64,000 nt of DNA from Todiramphus chloris collaris (taxonomy: Eukaryota > Chordata > Aves > Coraciiformes > Alcedinidae), in NCBI GenBank assembly GCA_025345505.1, contig JANVCC010000270.1, positions 4,477,546 through 4,541,545 on the forward strand, in the 5' to 3' direction. A program made the translations under genes and the position numbers. This document shows positions 33,015 to 43,420 of this stretch, piece after piece (positions within the stretch are counted from its first letter, which is position 1; each line of letters begins with the position of its first letter). The notes beneath the pieces are model-generated. The model was not told the origin of the DNA and ran no database searches. It saw only the letters and a program-made list of their open reading frames with translations.

Positions 33015-34085
33015 CCGCCCAATTGGTAAAGTAACTTTGGAAGCAGCTACTACCCTGCATTGTTCAGTTGTTGGGATCGTACCTCATGCTGGGTTAGCTG
33101 AAGTCAGATCTGCCTAAAGGAATATAAAACTCTCCTGCCCTTTCCTACCCTTCCCTCTCCCCAGTTAGGTTTGTTTGGGGTTTTTTTTTTGGTTTTTTTT
33201 CTTTTTTTTTTTTTTTTTTGGTAACTAATAGAGTTGGCACCGGGGCCGTTCTCAAGCAAAACTATTTTAGACTCCAGCAAGTTACTTCTGTCACTGACTC
33301 GGCATGGTCTGGCTGTAGCCGTGAGTAGAGCCTGCACAGTGAATGGCTTGTACAATACCTCTGCATCTGCACCACTATGTGCGCTCATCTGCGTTTACTG
33401 ACGCCTCGAAATTGTAATTATATCAGCGAGGGATGCTGTATAGAGTAGAGAATGTTGATAACGAATGATTTCTATGCTGAGTTTGTGCTGGTGTATGTGT
33501 GAAGTGAGTGAGTTTGGGTGTATTGTGCACTAAAAATTTTCTGATAGAGGAAGACTGATCAAAGGATGATCCATGCTAAGGACTTGTTAGATCTGTAGTT
33601 CTTCATTTAATAATTATATGCTATTTCTATATTTTCATTCTTACAGCCCTTTATCACCTGTCTCGCCTTTGTTATTTTATTATGAAACATGTGTAAATAC
33701 AATTTTGTTTCTCTATGTACTTTTTTGGCATAACAAATCTGTGAAATTGAAATTTTAATTTTGTGTGTTACGGCCATTTTTGTTTAGTATTGTCTCAGAT
33801 TTTATGTAAATCCCATTATTCAAAGTTGCCTAAATCCATTTAGAAAATCTTTAAAATTGGGAATTCTTAAAGTAAGTTTATTGGCTTTTCTGATCCATTT
33901 TTGTTTGGACCAAAAACCAGTATTGTACAAAGTATTAAGTATATATTTTTCTATTTACTGAAATGGACTGTGGTGACTTTGGATAATAAGGAAAAGTTTA
34001 ATATTAAAGCCATGTTTATTACAGTATAATTAACATGTTAAACCATGGGATAAATGCCATCAATAAAAACTATGAAATATAGTCT
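33015..34085 (+). other. NUP153: NUP153 3' UTR (inferred)
   Basis: AT-rich sequence follows the stop, with a long T-rich tract at 33,179-33,221, a TGTAAATA Pumilio-type element at 33,692-33,699, an ATTAAA at 34,003-34,008 and an AATAAA at 34,062-34,067. The end is placed about 18 bases after the last signal; transcript data are not available. Confidence 0.7.
34062..34067 (+). promoter_or_regulatory. NUP153: NUP153 poly(A) signal AATAAA
   Basis: Canonical AATAAA about 1.05 kb past the stop codon and the best candidate for the mRNA end. A weaker ATTAAA lies 59 bases upstream. Confidence 0.65.
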
Positions 34086-34219
34086 GGCAGTTTTAACTTT
34101 CTGAGAAGGCAGCTGTAACTGTACAAGACAATTCCCTCACTGTGAGCAATGTCACATCTTTTCTCCAACCTCTGCTTTTTGACAGCAATGCTGGTTTAGA
34201 TCTTAAATCAGTGAAAGGT

Positions 34220-36118
34220 TCCCTGTTAAGAAGGAGAGCTTTATTGTAGAGCCCTGTGTCAGCTGGCAAGCTGCAGTTAATTTTTATAGAACTATTTAAA
34301 ACAAGACAAACACCAAAAGACCAGCTCATGTTACAAACACTCACCCTTCTAACTGAAGAGGAAAAAGTACACCCATTGTAAATGAGTAATTTGGGTTTTT
34401 TCCACTTTTGTAGCGGTTGGAGGAGCTTCTTGGAGAACAGACATTATTCTAATAAAATGAGAGGAAATGCTCTTGAGTGTCTGGGGGCCACAGCTGAACT
34501 TTTACTAAGCCACAGCATTCAGTTTATGGGTGAGAGTGGATTGCTACAGCCGGAACTGGAGCCCTGAAGAACTGCGTAAGCTTTAAATGTCTTTGGAGGC
34601 TTTGCTGGGTTTTTTTTGCTAAGATTGGGAACTCTTCTGGTACAGCTACAGGTACCAGCATTACAAAATTAGGTTATTTTGCTAACCACAGCCTGGACTT
34701 TTCAGGAAGACAAAGGTGAACTTCTATTTTACAGGGGTAGAGCTCCACTCAGTATTTCTACAGATAGAAAATATGCAGCAACTCGACTTTAAAACCACCC
34801 CTGTAAGCTGCTGTTCAGTCACATCCTGGCTCTAGCTGTGGAGGGATTCCATGTGGTTATGTTTCCAGATGTCTAAATCACGGTACACAGAAGAACACCA
34901 CTTGCCAAACTAAAATACTGCAGAAAATTAACACATTACCAATTCATTTATTTTATGTGAAGCCACTATAACTAAACTCCAGTATTTGAACAAGGGAAAA
35001 CTGTAGGGTGAGAATGGCAGCCACTGGGTGACAGGTTAGGCCTAAGGGAGGAACACACAAAATCCAGGCTCCAGAAGAATTTTAATTTAAGATTATTGCT
35101 TATATTCCTTTCCCAAGATACTAATAACATGAGAATAAACAAATTATCAAAGCTACGTAATCATGCAAAATATTAGACTTCTTTATTCAGTATTTTAAGT
35201 TATTCTGGAGATACAACCCATTAGCCAGAATTATAAAGTGGAAATAACCAGTATTTGTACTTCCATAGATTCACACCCATAACACTTGAATGTTTCTGCA
35301 TGCTCCTGAAACAACATTCAGTTGTTTTGCTTGGTATTATATGCAAAAAATATATATAGACAAGTGCTTTCACTCCAAACAGAAGCACAAAAATGTTACC
35401 TCTGATGAGCATGACTTGTACTGTTCGTAGCTCCAAACTTATTTACAGATGCTGTCTCAGACACTGCAGTGTAACATACCTTCCCCAGAGAAAAAGCAGC
35501 TCTGGTTTCACTTCTTTATTAGCTTTGACACATGAAAGTAGTGACAACACTTGAGACAACCATGCAAAAAGCTTTCCACATCGATTTTCTGATAAAATAC
35601 TTAAAAGTGGTGAGGGGAGGATGATTTGTGAAACAGTAATAAGGGACATGAGAAACACTGCTCATTTCTTTCCACACACGTGGCAATTCTTGCCTTACTG
35701 TCTAATACTGCAGTTCTCTTCCCCTCAGAGCTTATCATAGATGATTTTCTTGTTACCTGCCAACATCCCATATGGTAGGAGCGACATTCCTTTCAAGGTG
35801 GAGACTGAAACAGAACAGTTCCTTTCCACAGTTAATACAGCCACTGTCTTTATCAAGAATTAGTGGTTAATACTTCCAGAAACAGCAGGTATTGTTTCTC
35901 CCAAACTTCGCTGGCATTTAGGAAAACTCCAATACTCTGAAGGTAGCTGCTGGCATCATACCCGAGCAAAACATTTTCTTTAGCTTCTGAATCAGTTCCC
36001 ATTTAATTTGGGCAAAAGATTCTGATAGACACCTCAATTTCAGTTTTGGGGGAGGTCTTTATTCACCGGGGGTGGGAGGGGATGTTCAAAACCAGTCTGG
36101 AAATCTCATCCTTTGGTA
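34220..36118 (-). other. FAM8A1: FAM8A1 3' UTR (inferred, up to about 1.9 kb)
   Basis: On the minus strand AATAAA signals lie at 36,058-36,063, 35,514-35,519, 35,182-35,187, 34,947-34,952 and 34,240-34,245. The first would give a UTR of only about 75 bases, the last about 1.9 kb. A long UTR ending close to NUP153 is likely from the usual length of the human mRNA, but this is inference. Confidence 0.5.
34240..34245 (-). promoter_or_regulatory. FAM8A1: Candidate distal FAM8A1 poly(A) signal
   Basis: AATAAA on the minus strand, about 1.87 kb past the stop and about 155 bases from the likely NUP153 mRNA end. Proximal alternatives exist, so usage is unknown. Confidence 0.4.
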
Positions 36119-36263
36119 TCATCTGACTCCATTTCTTCTTACCACAATAGTCCCCGCTACGATATCGTAGGCTGTTCTGTTATGCTGGAAAAACAGCAGT
36201 GTAATGAATGCAGGAAAAAAGGAAGCAATGGAAAAATTCTTGATCAAAGCTCGTATGGTGGAC
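36119..36263 (-). CDS. FAM8A1: FAM8A1 exon 5 (last coding exon)
   Basis: It follows CATTTCAG and encodes STIRALIKNFSIASFFPAF, ITLLFFQHNRTAYDIVAGTI and VVRRNGVR before TGA at 36,119-36,121. It is the third hydrophobic segment and C-terminus of the RDD domain. Confidence 0.97.
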
Positions 36264-39200
36264 CTGAAATGAGAATAAAACATTCAGCGCCTTGTTTTCA
36301 TGTTTTTGCATACATTAGCAGTTAGTTTACTTTCAAGTTTGGTGCCTCAGTTTTGCACAGCACAAAAATCAATCTCCAGAGTTCAGAGATTATTTTACCA
36401 CCGAACCTGAAAGATAATGGCTCTTTTAGAGCACGGAATCTACCGGTGGCTCTTGCAATCCAATTACTGCAAAGGCTGACACTGGCATCCTTCCTTCAGT
36501 GCCACACTTAACCTGAAAGCAGCAGGGCTGAGCTCGGAGCACTCACGTTGTCATGCTGACGTTAGAAGATGGAATGACTAACACGCGGCTGGGCGCAACA
36601 AGGACGGATGTATCACAGGTCACAACTCGCAGTCCAAGCAGGAATTTCCCCGGGGTTGCTCCACCAGCTCCCCAGATGCAGATTATCTGTAAAAGAAAAG
36701 TTATTTCGATTCCACACACCACCACGCTGTTGACTGGTCTAGCAAGCTTGGTTTTCCTCAAAACTCTGTGAATGTCATGTCAACATAATCCCAAATACAA
36801 GAAGATTTACTTTACAGGCCAATGGTGACAGATTTGATTTTTTTTTAAACATTTATTTGACAGCTATTCATTCTAGAATTAATGTTTACGAGTAGTTAGT
36901 TACCTCATAGAAGCAGACTAATAACCTGTAGATGAGAGCTACAATCATCATTTTCTGCAAGTCTTCCATGGACGTGTCTTCATCTATCTCTTCTATGATG
37001 TAATGCATGGCAAATTTAGAGATGTCCCTGTACAAAATAAGACTGAAGTTTAAAACCATCCTTCTTCCAGTACCAGTGTACCCCTTCAGCACTATTCACT
37101 CCTTCAGTTCTATTAGGAAAGGAAGAAAAGCTCCCTGGATTCTCTGAGACTAAACAAGCCGTTACAATTCAGCACGCTGGGTTTCCTTCCGAGTTGCTGC
37201 CTACTTTGTTTTGCCTTTTTCATTGAGAAAAGATCATTGTTTATTACCCCTTGTGCACAACGGTGGCCCTGGGTAGCGAGCTGCAGAGTTGTGAAAATTC
37301 TCACACTTCTTGGGAGATAAAGGAGATTCTTCACCTTGGCACACAAGAGGAAGATTTGAACTTACAGCAGCTGAAGCTTTCTGCTGTTTGCCCTGACAGA
37401 GCTGGGCAGGGAATCGGTTTGGAGTCAGTCACATATTTTCACAAGATAAACTCCACAGATTTCATATTCTCACCTGATACCTGGAATGGACATACTTGCA
37501 ACTGGTATTTAGGCAAGAACTTGTTACTCGCACATCTAAGTGAGAATTACTACTCACATAGAAACGTGCAGTCAAAACAGTCCACCTGATTTGTACTACC
37601 TGCTCTCCTTGTTATTCAGACTTAAGGATTAACAAAAATTAAGTAGCAGTAATTAAGAAAACAGTGGGGCACAACCTGCATTTCCCTTCAGTACAACCTT
37701 GGACTGAAGTCTCGTCTTGAGGATGTATTTTTTTCATGGCAACCCCTCAGACTAACCTCAAGCAAATCTTGCAATCAAACAAACAACCCAGAGTATTTCT
37801 CTACAGTGAACTGTAAGCAACTTAACTTGCCCTTGCAAATGCAGTAATACTGAATATACTGCAAATTAACTGAAAGAGATTCCCTCTCTTCCCATCACCT
37901 TTACTACTCCACTGAAGCAATGTATTTTTTTTCCTCCCATCTTTCCAGTACTTCATTTTCTATTGTTCTTAGCCTACTAAAACCAAACTGGAAATACAAG
38001 CTGTCAGCTTAGAGCTGGAGGCTTTAGTGAGTAAACAGAACTGAGAGTTTGGCATTTTAATTGCACACGTATCATAAATAAACCATTTACATTGACACAC
38101 TTACTGGTTTGGATTTGACCCTCTTCTGCACACCTCTCAAGCAGCAGTTTAAGATGTATGAAAGATGTTATCTGTATGGTATCAGTTGACAGTCAACATT
38201 TGGAAGGTTCTTTAGCAGAAAATTTGGATTCTGAAACGTGTTTGTAACGTAATGGAATCTCTGACTACACCAAGCTCTCATCTAATCAGACAGAATTGAT
38301 TGCACCAACGCAAAGCAGAGCAACTAAATGAGCTACAGAGCAAGCTGAAGAGCCAGATTAAACAAAAAGAGTCTTTGAGGTAAACTATTACTTAGGAGTG
38401 TAAAGGTGGGAAATGAAGAATCTTTCAGTCTGGTGTGTAACTGATAGACAGAATGCTTAATCATACTTTAGAAAACTCAAGTTATGCCCAGTAAAGACAG
38501 CAGCATGGCAGCACTCCCAGCAGTATTTTGAATGTATAGATATATCTGGCATGCAGGATCTGAAAGCCTTTTTCTGGGGGGTTAGTGTTGTTTTGGTCAC
38601 AGATCTAAAACACCACCATAGGAGAGGCCTTGCAGAACATTAACTCCATCCCAGTCAGGTCTGTGTATTTTTAAAGGCTGCTTAAAAGGGGGTTTTTTGA
38701 CCATGTTTTTCCTTTGAAAATTTTGAAGGGCTTCTAAAAAACCTTGCTATTACCCCCTGAAAACAAGAGTGCAAGTCTAATCTAGCCCAAGTAAGGAGTC
38801 TGTGAGCCTCTGAAGACACCAGTACAAATTCTTTGTTTTCCTGAGCTGACCCCAAATCGGGAAGTATTTAAAAGGTTAACCTAGTGCTGCTTTTTCCTCA
38901 ACTTCTGACCATTACGAAGCAGGTTCACGAGCATCAGCATAGATCATATCACACAGACACCAGGACACCTTGAGCACGGTGAGCTTAAAGCTGTACAGAG
39001 CAAAGCTTTCAATTGTTTAACTTACTTGATTCCACTGAGGTGCATAATACTTAAAACAATGGTTGCCTTTATAAAGAAGAGGATAAAAAAATCCACCATC
39101 TCCGCTATGAACCTGTGTGCCAGCGAAGGGATAACGAACTCCCGGCCTGCAACAGAAAGGGCTCACGTCACACAGATTGTACTGCACTGACACAGAGGCA

Positions 39201-42200
39201 ACGCTGATCATCTGAAGAACAGGTCACACCAACCTCACTGAGAGCACAATCAACGCCTGGATCTCGGCTCACCCCTTTGAGAAAACTTCTAAAAGCCTAT
39301 GCCTAAAAAGTGATCTGAATTAAGTTCAACTATGAAGAAACTTCTTAAATAAACCTGTTTCTGAACTTGGGTCCCCTCATGATTAGGGTTACAGCCAAAA
39401 ATCCCACCCCACTAAAGAACCAAAAGCACACCGAAGAGGCATCAATGTTTGTCTTCTTTCCAACAGCCTCGGAGAAAACAGATTTCAGTAAATCTGAGGG
39501 TTCAGATGAAAGGAAAATTAGATCCTGCATCTACCACAACTTTATCACTCTGCAGCAAGGTTTCCATAAGTACCAAGCAGCAGCTCTCTGAAAGTGAAAC
39601 TGCCTACTTTGTCTCCAGTCAGCCCCAGAAACAGGAGTAGATGAAAATATTAGTCATACTTGACATAAATATTCCTACAGACCACTGATTGTAATAAAAC
39701 ACAGCACGCTGCCCTACCACGAGCCACGAAATGTAACACATCTCTCCTATTCAACTGGCCAAGTGCAAATGCACACAAAGCAGTTCAGTTCACAAGCTTT
39801 TGTTGCTAATGCTGCCTCAGATGATTAAAGCAAAGAACACATTAAAGAGGATCTTAGAGAGTTTCTGAGGAGTAAACAGTGTTGCAAAATAATTTCCTCT
39901 GGACCCACTTACCCCTCTGACTCTCACAGGAAACCAGCAAGGACTTGCATCAGAACTTCCTTTAGAAATACTCAAGTGCTACTAGATGTAACCCGTGGAA
40001 AACTGCGACTGGGTTTGTGTGTCAAAGAACGTCCACTCCACCACGCAGGTAAAGGAGAAAAAGAAAGAGGAAAGAAAATTGTTCCCCTCTCCAATCTCTA
40101 AGAACATCATCGAATGTCACTTGGAATAAGCCTCCACAGTTAACGGCTGGGACTGATGCTCCAGCCCTGGCCTCAGGAGCTGTGCAAGCAAAGCTGAAAG
40201 CCTACAGGACTCGGGGTGCTTTCTAAACGGGTTAGGTACAAGCAAGCAGTGATTAGGTAAGAGCAAGTCCTCATTTTGCTGTACCTCAGTTTATATATCT
40301 TTGTTTCATACCCAGTTTATCAATCACTCTGCACTGATACCATCAAATAGTATGACTGTTACATATATAATAACAACATGAATTCAATGCTCATTGCCAA
40401 GGTCGGTGACCATTTGTAGGGCAGGGACAGCCAAGCGCAACACGCAGCCTGCTCAGCTCAAAGTCTAGGCTCATCGCTCAAGACAGCGATAAAGATGGGC
40501 TGGCACCAGCCAGACACTGAAGCCCAGACACACTCTTTGCCCCACTGTTCCCAGCAGGAGCACTAATCTGCAGTGAGGGAGGGAAGGGCAAGCAGAGGAA
40601 GCGTCTTAAACCATGACAAACAGCCAGGCAAAGCCTGCCGCTGCCCCAGCGCTGGCAGCACGGGTGCTCTGCCACACGCCTGCGGGCAGGCTGAACGGGG
40701 CAGCTTCAGATCGGCACGTCAACAGAAGCTGTCACTTGTTTCTGCTTGCATAAGCACACCGGGCTGTAAACTGCACTGGCGTAGGGACAGATACACGGCC
40801 TGCCCTGCCAAGCCTGCTGTGTAGGCAATAATCTGCAGCAGGAAAGAAGGAGCTGTAATCGCTTTAGCTGTTCCAGATAGATCCATCTGCAATCTGGAGC
40901 CAAAGCACCGGCAGTGCTTTGTTTATAACTGCACAATAAACAGTCTTTGTTTATAATTCTACCACTAGGTCACATCCAGAGTTCCCTTCAGAAAGCCAGG
41001 CGTTACAACAGTATTTAGCATTCAGAATAACTATGTTCAGCAGCACGAAAAGCTGCTCATGCCTTAAACTGCATTTACCACACGGAATTAGTTCCTCAAG
41101 ACATAGGAAAAAGTCCAAGAATCACTCTGTCCATATCCTCTTTCTCAGTGACTGCCAGTGTCTGTTTATAAGCAATCTAAAACTCAGAATCAGGGCACAG
41201 TTCAAGAAAGTACTACTTGGGGGTTACAATCTTGTTTAAGCAATATCTGCTCAAAGCTACAAGGAAGAAGCGAGTTCAGAAGCTAGATTTCCTTCCCTTC
41301 AAAAGAAAGAAAAAGCAACTAAAAGTGTACACCCCTCAAACCCAGCCCTGAGCTTACAAATAATGTCACAGGTCTGTAACGCTGTACTTGGCCCTGCAGA
41401 AAGAAAGGAGATGTGGCTTTGCTCCGAAGTCCTTCAGCAGTGTTCTGCTCCATGGTTCTCTCAAAATGTCACCGAGATGCTCCTCACTTTCTGAGGAAAT
41501 GTTTGTGCCCCAGGTCTTATCTCTGACGTGATCAGCACAGGTTTGTCTTAACGGTTGAACAAACATAAACAAAAGCACTGCTATACGTGGTCTTCAATAT
41601 TTAAAGCCATAACGGACTTTCGTTTATCCCAGGTCCTGTTGCTAGCTTGTTGAACGCAAGCGCGTTTTAATGAAAGCAGTGAAGTAAAGTGAATTTGAGC
41701 ACCAAAAGCCCACTAAAACTGGCAAGATGTCATCATCCAAATAAGTTACTTATAAATCTAGATGCATTACAAGCCCGTGACTACAAAAATAGGGTTCACG
41801 GGAAAAAATAAACTCCGTGTCTATGAAAACATCTTCCAAGCACTAAAAATACAAACCGTGCAACACCAGCCAACCCTCTCACAGCAGCCTGCGGATGAAG
41901 CTCCGGATTCACAAACTCGGTGCTCGGGCCGTCCCAGGGCACAGCTACACGCCCGGCTCCGCAGCCCCGAGAACCGCAGCGACCCCCGACGCTACCGAAC
42001 CCCCCCGTTCCTTCTCGGGATGCCGCTGCCCGGAACGGCGGGGGCCGAAGGCGCTGCGGGCGAGAAGCCGGCGGCACCGGGGAGGGGAAACACCGCCTCC
42101 GCCCGCCCAGCCCTCGCAGGCTCACCCGGGGGCCCCAGCGCTGCCTCCCCACCAGTGCCCAAGGCCGCCCCGCACTCACCTGCGGGCCGGCCCGTCTCCC

Positions 42201-42786
42201 TGGGGGCGCCGCTGCCGCTGGTGCCCGCGGCGCTGCCGGAGGCCGCTCTGGGTGCGGGGGCCAACCTGCCCGCTGCGCCGGGCCAAGCGGGGGCGACTGC
42301 GGGGCGAGGCCCCGGCCCGGAGCTGGCCGTGTGGGCCGGCACCGGGGCCAGGAGGTAGAAGGGGCTGTAATAGGCGGCGGCGGCGGCGGCGGCCGCTCCC
42401 GGCGCTGGGGAGGGAGGGGGCGGCGGCGCGGCCACGCGAGAGGGGCCGGTGGCGCAGGCGGGCGCGGCGGAACCGGCGGCGGCGGCGGAGGCGGCGAGGA
42501 GGGCGGGCAGGCAGCTCTGCCAGCTGAGGTACCCGCAGTACGAGTCCCAGAGCCACTGGTGCACCCGCCGCGCGTACTCCGCCGCGCTCAGCGCCTTCGC
42601 CCCGCCGTCCTCACCGCCAACGGCCGCCGGAGGGGAGCACGGCGACGGTGGTGGTGGTGGAGACGCCGCCGCGGCGGCGGCGGCCTCCCCTTCGGCGACG
42701 CTGTCGCTTCTCTCGCTGCCGCCCTCCTCCATCGCTGCCGCTCCAGCGCCGGCCCTGCCCGCGCCCGGCTCCGCCATCTCCTCCAT
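36119..42786 (-). CDS. FAM8A1: FAM8A1, RDD-family ER membrane protein (complete, 5 exons)
   Basis: FAM8A1 is an ER membrane cofactor of the HRD1 ubiquitin-ligase complex in ER-associated degradation. Five exons splice in frame to 378 residues from the ATG at 42,786 (375 from 42,777; human has 413). The N-terminus is disordered and Ala/Pro-rich. Residues 71-89 read YARRVHQWLWDSYCGYLSW, the signature block, and 139-148 YYSPFYLLAP. The RDD domain follows, with hydrophobic segments near 215-238 (MVDFFILFFIKATIVLSIMH), 276-292 (VALIYRLLVCFYEIICIW) and 345-358 (FFPAFITLLFF). It ends VVRRNGVR. It converges on NUP153. The start is uncertain: in-frame ATGs also lie at 42,909, 42,777 and 42,732. The 42,777 frame (MAEPGAG) most resembles the human start MAEGPEE. 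Confidence 0.96.
36547..36686 (-). CDS. FAM8A1: FAM8A1 exon 4
   Basis: It follows TTTTACAG and ends ACA AC|GTGAGT. It encodes IICIWGAGGATPGKFLLGLR and VVTCDTSVLVAPSRVLVIPS, the conserved glycine-containing core of the RDD domain. Confidence 0.97.
36904..37027 (-). CDS. FAM8A1: FAM8A1 exon 3
   Basis: It follows TTGTACAG and ends GAG|GTAACT. It encodes DISKFAMHYIIEEIDEDTS and MEDLQKMMIVALIYRLLVCF, with one Val-to-Ile change from the human block as I know it. Confidence 0.97.
37028..39025 (-). other. FAM8A1 intron 2
   Basis: A 2.0-kb intron without recognised repeats or genes. ORFs on both strands are short and have no homology I recognise. Confidence 0.5.
39026..39146 (-). CDS. FAM8A1: FAM8A1 exon 2
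   Basis: It follows TGTTGCAG and ends ATC AA|GTAAGT. It encodes GREFVIPSLAHRF and the first RDD transmembrane segment, MVDFFILFFIKATIVLSIMH, nearly identical to human. Confidence 0.96.
39147..42179 (-). other. FAM8A1 intron 1
   Basis: A 3.0-kb intron; the part above about 41,890 belongs to the CpG island. No repeat family or further exon was recognised. Confidence 0.5.
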
Positions 42787-43420
42787 CCCCGCGGAGGCTC
42801 CGCGGCCGCGCTCACCGCGCACGCGCCGGGCGGTGCCTCGCCTCTCCCACGGGCCGCGGGGCAGCGGGGGGAGGCCCCGGGGCACGCGGCCCGGCGAGGA
42901 ACGCACCACTCGCTCTGCCGCTGCGCAGGGAGGGAGGCAGCCTGCCCCTTCCCCCCCCCCCCCCCCCCGGGGAGATGGTTTCGCCTGGTGCCGAGGCGGG
43001 GCCGCGGCCTGCGCGTCGAGGAGGAGCCGAGCGCGATGTGCGCAGTTCCGCCCGCGCTCCCGAGGGCTCTCCGGGCAGCGCTGTGCGCGGAGGCGGCACG
43101 TAGTCTTTGCTCGGAATAAACACCAGCGTTCCCCGCCCCCGTTACCGGCTTCGCTCCGCTCGCAGCGCGGGAAGCTGTGGTCCCCTCACGGGGGCGGCGG
43201 TGCCGAGCTCGCCTCAGCCCGGCACAGGCCCGCGGGCGGTAAATCGTTCTCCTTCCTCTCAGCCGAAGCCCCAGTCCTGGTTTCTTAGCTGGCCTCGGGC
43301 GGTTGGGTTCACGTCGTGCTCAGGTCTCCATCGTTGTGCGGATTTAACGTTTCCCGCCGAATGTGCTCGGTAAGGAACGGTGAGGGGCCAGAGCGTGAAC
43401 TGCCTCAGATTCCATCGCTG
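41880..43420 (-). promoter_or_regulatory. FAM8A1: CpG-island promoter of FAM8A1
   Basis: An abrupt rise in G+C and CpG covers the 5' part of FAM8A1 intron 1, exon 1 and about 600 bases upstream. Flanks are AT-rich. No TATA box was seen, which fits a housekeeping promoter with dispersed starts. A run of 18 C on the plus strand (G on the FAM8A1 strand) lies at 42,951-42,968, about 165 bases upstream of the start codon. The exact transcription start cannot be read from the sequence. Confidence 0.85.
42180..42786 (-). CDS. FAM8A1: FAM8A1 exon 1
   Basis: GC-rich exon encoding about 202 residues, with poly-Ala (codons from a GCC/GCG run opposite 42,372-42,393) and poly-Pro runs. The donor is GCA G|GTGAGT. 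The chosen ATG has G at -3 and +4; an alternative ATG nine bases downstream gives MAEPGAG. Confidence 0.9.

Noticed and set aside
41920-43119. Plus-strand open frame of 399 codons, with further long frames nearby, opposite FAM8A1 exon 1
   Set aside because: G+C-rich CpG-island sequence has few stop codons in any frame. The product is low-complexity Arg/Gly/Pro/Ala without homology, while the minus-strand frame encodes conserved FAM8A1 blocks.
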